A DNA stretch of 37,310 bases from Planctomycetota bacterium (lineage in GTDB: Bacteria; Planctomycetota; Planctomycetia; Gemmatales; Gemmataceae), in the NCBI GenBank assembly GCA_016177925.1, contig JACOUH010000205.1, positions 1 through 37,310 on the forward strand. Direction: 5' to 3'. This document shows, piece by piece, positions 21,992 through 28,985 of this stretch; the stretch's first letter is position 1; every line of letters starts with the position of its first letter. A program made the position numbers and the translations under genes. The notes under the pieces were generated by a model that was given only the letters and a program-made list of their open reading frames with translations, did not search any database and was not told the DNA's origin.

Positions 21992-23596
21992 TTAAGAAAA
22001 TCCGAAGGAAGAAAATCCGAAATCCGAAGGAAGAGAGGCCCTCTCCTGTTTCGGATTTCGGATTTCGGATTTCGGGTTTCGGACTTCGGGTTTCGGGTTT
22101 TCTTTTTCGGATTTTCCCAAGGGCAGGCGGAGTACGAAACGAGCCCCGCCCTGGGGCTGGTTGGCCGCCGTGAGGCTGCCGCCATGACTTTCGACGATCC
22201 GCCGGGAGACGACCAGGCCCAGGCCCAGCCCCGTCTCCTTGCCGCTCACGAAGGGCTCGAACAGCCGCGGCAAGAGCGCGGGGGCGATCCCCGGGCCGGT
22301 GTCCTGAACGACCACCTCGGCGTACCCGTTCGCGGGCGGGGACAGCAGGAACTCGAGGACGCCTCCCCTGGGCATCGCGTCGAGGGCGTTCAGCGCCAGG
22401 TTGACGAACACCTGCCGGAGCTGCTCCGCGTCGGCCTCCGCCACGATCGGCGGGCAGAGCGCGGTGACTTCGAGCTGAACGTTCTGCTGCCGGGCCCGGC
22501 CGCACACGAGCCCCAGGGTCTGCCGGACAAGGTTCCCCAGTTCGACCGGCCGCCGCTCCAGGCGCGGCGGGCGAGCGAAGTCGAGAAACTGCTGGAGGCG
22601 CCGCTCCAGCCGGCCGACCTCTTGCTCGATGACATCGAAGTCCTCCAGGGGCATGCCGCGTGCCGCCGCCTCCTCGCGGTTGCCCTCCAGTAACATCTTG
22701 ACCGCGGTCAGGGGGTTCCGCAACTCGTGAGCGATGCCAGCGGCCAACTGGCCGACGCAGGCCATTTGTTCGGCGCGCAAGGCCTCGCGCTGGCTCTCCT
22801 GCAGGCGGGCGACGACTGCCGACACTTGGTCGGCGAGCTTCTGCAAGGCCATCTCCAGCTGCTCGAGGCTCTGCCCGGCGTCGACCTCGACCGGGCCGAC
22901 GACCTCGTTCAGCTTTCCCGCGGCGTCGTGGATCGGCACGCGGAGTTGAATGAACGAGCGGCCCAGCCGGCGGGCGAGAAGGAACCCTGCGGTCAGGCCC
23001 CACGCCGCGCCTCCCCCACCCAGCAGCAGCATGGCGAGCGTCAGCCGCCGGGTCAGGGCCTGCTGTTCAACGTTACTTTCCTGGATCAGTTCCTCGTTGG
23101 TGTCGAGGTACTCGTGGGCGGGGGCCAGGATCTCCCTGGTCAGCACCCGCTCCACCAACTCGAACACGTCGCGGCTCAGTCCCTCGAATGGCGGGCGACC
23201 CGCTTGCGCGGTGACCCCGGCGATGCGATCGAACTCCTTGATGAATGTCTCGTAACCCTGCCTCACCCGGCGGCACAGGGCCTGCTCCCGGGGGGTCGAT
23301 GCCAGCCGCTCGGCCTCGCTCAGCCAGGAGTCGGTGCTCCGTCGCAAGCGCGGGACCGCGTCGAGGTGGGCCCGGTCGCCCGTGATGACGAACAGGTGGA
23401 GCTGGTAGCGCAGTTCGCGGAGGCTGATCTCGAGTTCCTCCGCGGCCCGCACACTGCCAATGTTCTCGCTCACCAGCTGCGAAGTCTTCTCTTGCAGCCG
23501 GGACAGGTACACACTGGCCCCCACGGCCAGCCCCAGCAGGAGCAGGCTGACGGCCGCGACCGGCCCGATCACTCGTAGCGTGATCCCGTCCTTCAT
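21992..23596 (-). CDS. Membrane sensor histidine kinase with repeat-derived tail
   Basis: A 534-residue two-component kinase partnered with the next gene. Two membrane segments ('VAAVSLLLLGLAVGASVYL' near the N-terminus and 'LTLAMLLLGGGGAAWGLTAG' near residue 185) enclose a helical periplasmic sensor domain of about 150 residues. The H-box is 'GIAHELRNPLTAVKMLL'; the N-box follows in 'NLALNALDAMPRGG'; the G-boxes are 'VQDTGPGIAP' and 'GLGLGLVVSRRIVESHGG'. After the normal end ('FVLRLPLG') about 37 residues are encoded by CCGAAATC repeats ('NPKSEIRNPK'-like), which looks like an added tail. The ATG at 23596 is preferred because GGAGG lies ten bases upstream; the ATG at 23614 has none and abuts an inverted repeat. 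Confidence 0.92.
   Translation of the reverse strand: MKDGITLRVIGPVAAVSLLLLGLAVGASVYLSRLQEKTSQLVSENIGSVRAAEELEISLRELRYQLHLFVITGDRAHLDAVPRLRRSTDSWLSEAERLASTPREQALCRRVRQGYETFIKEFDRIAGVTAQAGRPPFEGLSRDVFELVERVLTREILAPAHEYLDTNEELIQESNVEQQALTRRLTLAMLLLGGGGAAWGLTAGFLLARRLGRSFIQLRVPIHDAAGKLNEVVGPVEVDAGQSLEQLEMALQKLADQVSAVVARLQESQREALRAEQMACVGQLAAGIAHELRNPLTAVKMLLEGNREEAAARGMPLEDFDVIEQEVGRLERRLQQFLDFARPPRLERRPVELGNLVRQTLGLVCGRARQQNVQLEVTALCPPIVAEADAEQLRQVFVNLALNALDAMPRGGVLEFLLSPPANGYAEVVVQDTGPGIAPALLPRLFEPFVSGKETGLGLGLVVSRRIVESHGGSLTAANQPQGGARFVLRLPLGKSEKENPKPEVRNPKSEIRNPKQERASLPSDFGFSSFGFS
22010..22115. repeat. CCGAAATC short-period repeat in the kinase 3' end
   Basis: A purine/pyrimidine-biased tract made of imperfect TTTCGGATTTCGGATTTCGGG units on the plus strand (about 22049-22112), with an inverted counterpart (AATCCGAAATCCGAAG, about 22013-22032). 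It encodes the last part of the kinase and ends about 20 bases before the regulator's ATG. Confidence 0.85.
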
Positions 23597-23616
23597 GATC
23601 CACGATCCCTCCATTG

Positions 23617-23676
23617 GAGATGCGAGTTTTCGATTGCAGATTCAAAGAAATCTACAATCGGAAAACTCACATCTGC
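23617..23676. repeat. Imperfect inverted repeat, AT-richer type
   Basis: Arms 23617-23643 and 23647-23676 pair with a few mismatches (GAGATGCGAGTTTTC against GAAAACTCACATCTGC). The base composition is clearly less GC-rich than the neighbourhood. It lies just upstream of the kinase start. Confidence 0.8.
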
Positions 23677-23920
23677 AATCGCCGGTCCCGTGGATCTTCG
23701 TTACGACGGAGATCGGGCGGGGAAAACGGGCGGTAGGTGAGTGACGGAGTTACTATCCGTCTATTGATACACACCGCGGCCGCTCCGTCCAGTGAAATCC
23801 TGTCGATGCGCGAGCGAAAGGTCAGGACCGGCTTTGCCGGGGACTGGCTCGCCTTCCCTCCCGCTGGTAATCTGCACAGCATCGCACCGACCCGAGGTCC
23901 TCTACAAGGAGAAAACGCGC
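23677..23920. other. Divergent promoter region, kinase / M20 gene
   Basis: Non-coding region that, with the inverted repeat before it, separates the kinase operon (-) from the amidohydrolase (+). It should contain the promoter for at least the amidohydrolase. No clear -35/-10 pair could be fixed by eye. A frame starting at 23792 is open into the amidohydrolase but is arginine/serine-rich and lacks a ribosome-binding site. Confidence 0.4.
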
Positions 23921-25390
23921 ATGCGATCACTGACCACTCTTCTCGTCGTGCTGTCCGCCTGGTTCGCCCTGTCCGCGCCCGCCCTCGCCGCCGAACCCAG
24001 GAGCCTGTCCCCCGTGCAGCAGGAGGTCGTGCGCTACCTTGACGGCATCCGGCCCGAACTGGTCACCGCCAACCAGGAGATATGGAACTTTGCCGAGCTG
24101 GGACTGGAGGAATATCGCTCCGCCGCCCGCCTCGTCAAGATGCTGAAGAAAGAAGGGTTCCAGGTGCGCGAGGGCCTCAGCGGCATGCCGACGGCCTTTG
24201 TCGCCGAGTACGGCTCGGGCAAGCCGGTCCTCGGCATCCTTGCCGAGTACGACGCCCTGCCGGAGTTGTCGCAGGAGATCACCGGACAGCGGAAGTCGGT
24301 CTTCGGTCGCAGTACCGGCCACGGCTGCGGTCACTGCGCTCTGGGTACTGCCGCGGTTGGCTCGGCGCTGGCCGTCAAGCAGGCGATCGACAAACACAAG
24401 CTCTCGGGGACCGTCCGCCTCTACGGCACGCCCGCCGAGGAGACGGTCATCGGCAAGGTCTACCTGACGCTCGACGGGCAGTTCGCCGACCTCGACGCCT
24501 GTCTGCACTGGCACCCCGGCACGCGCAACCGCCTCTGGTACGCGTCGTCCAAGGCCCTCATCTCGGCGAAGTTCACCTTTATCGGCCTGCCCGCCCACGC
24601 CTCCGGCAGTCCCGAGAAGGGCCGCAGCGCTCTCGACGGCGTCGAACTGATGAACGTCGGCGCCAACTACATGCGCGAGCACGTCAAGGAGACCAACCGT
24701 ATCCACTATGTCATCACCCGGGGCGGAGGCCAGCCGAACGTCGTGCCGGCCACCGCCCAGGTCTGGTACTTCGTTCGGGCCAACGCTCACGAGGATGCCG
24801 AGTACCAGTTCGACTGGCTTAAGGACATCGCCGACGGCGCCGCCAAGATGACGCGTACCAAGGTGTCCGTCCAGATTGACACCGATTGCCACGAAATCAT
24901 CCCGAATTATCCGCTCTCGAAGGTGATCCACCGCAACTTCAAGCGGATCGGTCCGCCGCAGTTCGACAAGGCCGACCTCGACCTCGCCCGCCAGCTACAG
25001 AGTCCTCTCCGTGCCGACTTCGGTCTGAAGGAGACGAAGGCGCTCAACGACACCATCGAGGACCTGTCCGAGAAGCCCGACCCGCCCGACCCCGGCTCGA
25101 CGGATGTCGGCGACGTCAGCTGGCACGTCCCGACCAGCGGCCTGGGCACCGTTTGCTTCGCGGCCGGCAGTCCCGGCCACAGCTGGCAAAACGTCGCCGC
25201 GATCGGCTCGCCGATCGGCCACAAGGGCCTCCTCGTCGCCGCCAAGGTGCTCGCCCTGAGCGCGATCGACCTGCTCCAGAACCCGAAAGAACTGGAGGAG
25301 GCGAAGAAGGACTTTCAGAAGCGCATGAAGGACCGCAAGTACACGACCCGCATCCCGAAGGGGCAGAAGGCACCTAAATCGATCCGGTAA
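23921..25390 (+). CDS. Exported M20-family amidohydrolase (AbgB-like)
   Basis: A 489-residue M20 peptidase/amidohydrolase similar to AbgB, the p-aminobenzoyl-glutamate hydrolase subunit. Signal peptide: 'MRSLTTLLVVLSAWFALSAPALAA'. Metal and catalytic motifs: 'GILAEYDALPELSQ', 'GRSTGHGCGHCALG', 'TPAEETVIGK', 'LDACLHWHPG', and the late 'AGSPGHSWQN'. The dimerisation domain lies between ('GLPAHASGSPEKGRSALD'). It should cleave an amide bond of an N-acylated amino acid or peptide-like compound in the periplasm. The ATG at 23921 is backed by AAGGAG nine bases upstream and by the signal peptide starting there. Substrate not known. Confidence 0.9.
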   Translation: MRSLTTLLVVLSAWFALSAPALAAEPRSLSPVQQEVVRYLDGIRPELVTANQEIWNFAELGLEEYRSAARLVKMLKKEGFQVREGLSGMPTAFVAEYGSGKPVLGILAEYDALPELSQEITGQRKSVFGRSTGHGCGHCALGTAAVGSALAVKQAIDKHKLSGTVRLYGTPAEETVIGKVYLTLDGQFADLDACLHWHPGTRNRLWYASSKALISAKFTFIGLPAHASGSPEKGRSALDGVELMNVGANYMREHVKETNRIHYVITRGGGQPNVVPATAQVWYFVRANAHEDAEYQFDWLKDIADGAAKMTRTKVSVQIDTDCHEIIPNYPLSKVIHRNFKRIGPPQFDKADLDLARQLQSPLRADFGLKETKALNDTIEDLSEKPDPPDPGSTDVGDVSWHVPTSGLGTVCFAAGSPGHSWQNVAAIGSPIGHKGLLVAAKVLALSAIDLLQNPKELEEAKKDFQKRMKDRKYTTRIPKGQKAPKSIR

Positions 25391-25518
25391 GATTGCTTCG
25401 CGCTGAGGAGGTGTTGTCCGCCTTGCCGACTGGTCGAGCACAGTCACAAACTGCTCTAGGAACGGGCGGGGCACTTACGGATAATGGGGTTTTTCGCACG
25501 GGTTTGGAGGAGTCGACC

Positions 25519-26424
25519 GTGTCTCATCTTGGCCTCGAGTCGTGGACCGTCGCGGACTACGAGCGCGCAGCGGAGGAGTACTTCCAGGCCCTCCCGCCGG
25601 AGCACTTCATGGAAGCAACGCGACAGGCTTACCAGCGCGAGATCACTGTGGAAAGTTTTGCCCTGGTGCGCGCCCACCGGCGCGACCTGCATGTCTTCAA
25701 CGAACTGTTGGTGCAGTATCCACTCAACGCGCACCTGGGGCAAGTGGTTCCCGACAACATGCTCATCCTCAGTGCCGCGCCGATCGACCACACGCGCAGC
25801 TACAATCTGCCGTTCGAGCCGGCCCGACCTTTCTGCGTGCTGGAATACGTCTCCGAAACCAACAAGCGCAAGGACTACCACGACAACCTGCGGAAATACG
25901 AGCAGGAGTTGAAGGTGCCTTACTACCTCTTGTTCGACCCCGAGACCAAGGATCTCCGCCTGCACCGCCACAACGGCATCGCCTATGAGTTGGTGGCCCC
26001 CAATGCCCAGGGCCGGCTCGCCCTCCCGGAGTTGGAACTGGAGGTCGGCGTGCTCGGCGGCTGGACACGGTTCTGGTTCCGGGGCCAACTGCTCCCCTTG
26101 CCGGCCGAACTCCTGCAGAAGCTTGTCGAGGCGGAAAAACGCGCCGACGACGAGAAACGCCGCGCCGACGACGAGAAACGCCGCGCCGACGACGAGAAAC
26201 GCCGCGCCGACGACGAGAAACGCCGTGCCGACGAAGCAGAAAAACTCATCGGCGAAGAGACACGCCGCGCTGACGAGGAGAAACGCCGCGCCGATGATGC
26301 GGCCCGGCAGACCGAGGAAGAGCGAAAACGTGTCGCGGACCTCCAGGCAGCCCTGGAACGCGCGCAGGCGCTGCTCCGGCAACTCCAGGCCCAGGCATCT
26401 GTCGAGGAACCGCCCGCCGACTGA
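25519..26424 (+). CDS. Uma2-family (PD-D/ExK-like) protein with coiled-coil tail
   Basis: A 301-residue protein. Residues about 1-200 match the Uma2/DUF820 domain: 'FALVRAHRRDLHVFNELLVQ', 'VVPDNMLI', 'RPFCVLEYVSETNKRKD' (the D/E-x-K-like catalytic strand, E then K), 'KYEQELKVPYYLLFDPE' and 'LPELELEVGVLGG'. Uma2 proteins have a restriction-endonuclease-like fold; their job is not settled and they are very abundant in cyanobacteria and planctomycetes. Residues about 205-300 form a long charged coiled coil built of exact heptads ('RRADDEK'). The GTG at 25519 is chosen because GGAGGAG lies seven bases before it; the longer frame begins with an unlikely TTG. It is probably monocistronic, converging on the HtrA gene. 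Confidence 0.85.
   Translation: MSHLGLESWTVADYERAAEEYFQALPPEHFMEATRQAYQREITVESFALVRAHRRDLHVFNELLVQYPLNAHLGQVVPDNMLILSAAPIDHTRSYNLPFEPARPFCVLEYVSETNKRKDYHDNLRKYEQELKVPYYLLFDPETKDLRLHRHNGIAYELVAPNAQGRLALPELELEVGVLGGWTRFWFRGQLLPLPAELLQKLVEAEKRADDEKRRADDEKRRADDEKRRADDEKRRADEAEKLIGEETRRADEEKRRADDAARQTEEERKRVADLQAALERAQALLRQLQAQASVEEPPAD
26141..26224 (+). repeat. 21-base coding minisatellite (four perfect units)
   Basis: Four tandem 21-base units encode the heptad 'RADDEKR' of the Uma2 coiled coil, followed by diverged heptads. The units are identical at the DNA level, which points to recent slippage duplication. Confidence 0.95.
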
Positions 26425-26472
26425 TCGGAAAGCGGCCGGGCAGTTCGCCGGATAACGGACTCGAACGAGCGA

Positions 26473-27483
26473 TCAAGACGGATTGGGAAACTCCGTCGGC
26501 AGGACCATGCGCTCCAGGCAGCGTTCGCCGCGCAGCAGGACGACCGAGGCCGGTACGTCGACGGGCAACTGGGTCAGCAGCCGGTGCAGATCGTCGACGC
26601 TCGCCACCGGGCTCTCCGCCAGCGACACGATCAGGTCTTCCTCCAGAATGCCCGCCTGGTCTGCCGGGCCGCCTTCCTCGATCCCCACCACCTCAACGGC
26701 ACTCGTCTGCTCCAGGTCGAACTGCCGTGCTCGCGCCGGCGGCAGCGGGACGTTGCGGACGTGCAGGCCGAGGTAGCCGCGCACCACGCGACCGTGTTTC
26801 ATCAACTGCGGCAGGATGTCGCGCGCCATGTTGATCGGAATGGCGAAACAGATGCCCTGCGCCGGCCGGATGATCGCCGTGTTGATGCCGATCACCAGGC
26901 CGGGGCTATCGACCAGCGGGCCGCCGCTGTTGCCGGGGTTGAGGGCCGCGTCGGTCTGGATGACGTTGTCGACCAGGTGGCCGGTGATACTGCGCAAGGT
27001 GCGGCTGACGGCGCTGATCACGCCCGCCGTGACGGTTGACTCGAAGCCGAGCGGACTGCCGATGGCGACAACGAGCTGCCCCACACGCAGCTTCGCGGAA
27101 TCGCCCAGCCGCGCGAACGGCAACCCGGACGACTCCGCCTGAACGACGGCGATGTCACTCCACGGGTCGGTGCCGACGACACGGCCGGTCAACTCGCCGC
27201 CCGTCTGGAGGCGGACGCGCACGCGCTCGTGTCCCTGCACGACGTGATGATTGGTCAGCAGGAAACCGTCGGGGGTAAACAGGAAGCCGGAGCCGGAACC
27301 TTCGGCGCGGCCGCGGCCGGTGCGGATGTGGACGACGGCGGGGCGAAGAGCGTCGGCGACACGAACGACGACGCGCGAAAAGGCGTCGAGCGCCTCGTCG
27401 TCATCGGGCGGCGGCGCCGGCGGCTGCGGCTCGGGCGGTGTGCCGAAGCCGTTGCTGATGAAGTGCTGCCAGAACCGGGACAT
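26473..27483 (-). CDS. HtrA/DegP-like serine protease with one PDZ domain
   Basis: A 336-residue trypsin-fold protease. Catalytic triad: H80 in 'LLTNHHVVQG', D110 in 'TDPWSDIAVV', S186 in 'LNPGNSGGPL'. A single PDZ domain follows (about residues 235-330; 'GIEEGGPADQAGILEEDLIV'). HtrA proteases degrade or refold damaged proteins, normally in the periplasm. No signal peptide or membrane anchor is seen: the N-terminus is 'MSRFWQHFISNGFGT' followed by a proline-rich linker, so this copy may stay in the cytoplasm or use another route. It is divergent from the Tat-exported protein gene. Active-site residues are intact. Confidence 0.92.
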   Translation of the reverse strand: MSRFWQHFISNGFGTPPEPQPPAPPPDDDEALDAFSRVVVRVADALRPAVVHIRTGRGRAEGSGSGFLFTPDGFLLTNHHVVQGHERVRVRLQTGGELTGRVVGTDPWSDIAVVQAESSGLPFARLGDSAKLRVGQLVVAIGSPLGFESTVTAGVISAVSRTLRSITGHLVDNVIQTDAALNPGNSGGPLVDSPGLVIGINTAIIRPAQGICFAIPINMARDILPQLMKHGRVVRGYLGLHVRNVPLPPARARQFDLEQTSAVEVVGIEEGGPADQAGILEEDLIVSLAESPVASVDDLHRLLTQLPVDVPASVVLLRGERCLERMVLPTEFPNPS

Positions 27484-27645
27484 GGGGGCTCCTTGTCAAG
27501 GGGTGTCCGCTGATGTCTGTATTGTAGCCGACCGCGTCAAGCCACCAGACGCCCCGCCTTTTTCGTTGGGCGCGGCGAACGGTCGTGCTATCATCACAAC
27601 AGATGAGCTTCCTCCCCGCGCCCGCCCGCCTGCCAGGACCCACCC

Positions 27646-28968
27646 ATGCACGACCGCTTTTACCGCATATCGCGTCGCAAGTTCCTCGCGTCCGCCGCGG
27701 CCCTGACCCTCAGCGGCGCGGGCGCCGAGGCGGCGGAGTCTCCCGAGTCCTTCCGAGCCCGACCGCCGAAGCCGTCCACGGACAAGCGCAAGCCGCTCGC
27801 CGTCCTGGCGACCGTCTACCGTCCGCTGTCGCACGCCTACCACATCGCCGGTCGATTCCTGAACGGCTACACCCTCGGCGGGGCCTTCCATGTCCCGCGC
27901 CACTGTGTCCGCACCCTGTACGTCGACCAGAAGCCCGAAAACGACCTGTCCCGCGAGATCGCCCGCGACTTCAAGGTCCAAGTGACGCGGTCGATCCGCG
28001 ACGCCCTGACGCAGGACGGCGACAAGCTTGCCGTCGACGGCGTGCTGCTGATCGGCGAGCACGGCAACTACCGGCGCAACGAGAAGGGCCAGGTGCTCTA
28101 CCCGCGGCACGAGTTCCTCAAGGAAGTCGTTGAGGTCTTCCGCAAGACTGGCCAGAGCGTGCCCGTGTTCAACGACAAGCACCTCTCCTATAGCTGGGAC
28201 CTGGCGAAGGAGATGGTCGGCTGGTCGCGCGACCTCAAGTTTCCGCTGATGGCCGGGTCGAGCTTACCGGTGACGTGGCGCCGACCGGAACTGGAGTTGA
28301 AGTCCGAGACGCCCATCGAAGATACCCTAGTCGCCGCCTACGGTCCCCTCGAGATCTACGGCTTCCACGCTCTCGAAACGCTCCAGGTCATGACGGAGTG
28401 CCGCAAGGGCGGCGAAACCGGCGTCAAGGCGGTCACCTGCCTGACCGGCAAGGACGTCTGGAAGGCGGGCGACGCGGGAAAGTGGAGCTGGGACCTCCTC
28501 GAAGCCGCCCTGGGCCGCAGTGAGACGGTCAATCCGGGCGACATCCGTCGCAACGTCGGCAGCTTCCCCGTCGGCTCCATGCCGAGTACGCCGCCAACCG
28601 CCTTCCTGATCGAGTACAGTGACGGCACGCGCGGCACGGTCCTGCTGCTCAACGGCCACATCCAGGACTTCTGCTTCGCCGCCACCATCAAGGGCGAGTC
28701 GAAGCCAGGGTCCTGCCTGTTCTACTTGCCGCCTCCTCCCGGCGCGAAGTACTTCGACGCGCTGGTGTCGAACATCGAGAAGCTGTTTGAGACGGGCCGG
28801 TCGCCCTACCCGGTCGAACGGACGCTGCTGACGACGGGTATCCTGGACGCGGCGATGGAGAGCCACCACCGCCGCGGCGAGCGTGTTGAAACGCCGGAAC
28901 TGAGCGTGCGCTACACCGCGCCAGCCGACAGCGGCTTCCTCCGTGGCGGTATCTCCGCCCCGGCCTGA
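27646..28968 (+). CDS. Tat-exported planctomycetal protein, unknown function
   Basis: A 440-residue protein with a twin-arginine signal ('RISRRKFLASAAALTLSG'). The mature part opens 'KRKPLAVLATVYRPLSHAYH' and contains 'GVLLIGEHGNYRRNEKGQ', 'PVFNDKHLSYSWDLAKEMV', 'LMAGSSLPVTWRRPELE' and 'LKAVTCLTG'-like segments with a vaguely Rossmann-like alternation of strands and helices, as in Gfo/Idh-type planctomycetal proteins. No catalytic site can be assigned. Export by Tat suggests folding with a cofactor in the cytoplasm. It is followed after 17 bases by the WD40 gene and likely forms an operon with it. The divergent region 27484-27645 upstream carries a TATCAT-like box near 27589 but no firm promoter. 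Confidence 0.75.
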   Translation: MHDRFYRISRRKFLASAAALTLSGAGAEAAESPESFRARPPKPSTDKRKPLAVLATVYRPLSHAYHIAGRFLNGYTLGGAFHVPRHCVRTLYVDQKPENDLSREIARDFKVQVTRSIRDALTQDGDKLAVDGVLLIGEHGNYRRNEKGQVLYPRHEFLKEVVEVFRKTGQSVPVFNDKHLSYSWDLAKEMVGWSRDLKFPLMAGSSLPVTWRRPELELKSETPIEDTLVAAYGPLEIYGFHALETLQVMTECRKGGETGVKAVTCLTGKDVWKAGDAGKWSWDLLEAALGRSETVNPGDIRRNVGSFPVGSMPSTPPTAFLIEYSDGTRGTVLLLNGHIQDFCFAATIKGESKPGSCLFYLPPPPGAKYFDALVSNIEKLFETGRSPYPVERTLLTTGILDAAMESHHRRGERVETPELSVRYTAPADSGFLRGGISAPA

Positions 28969-28985
28969 CATCATACCGCACCGCC

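Noticed and set aside
27493-27530. Promoter TTGTCA...TATTGT before the Tat-exported protein gene
   Set aside because: The spacer is about 21 bases, too long for a sigma-70 promoter.
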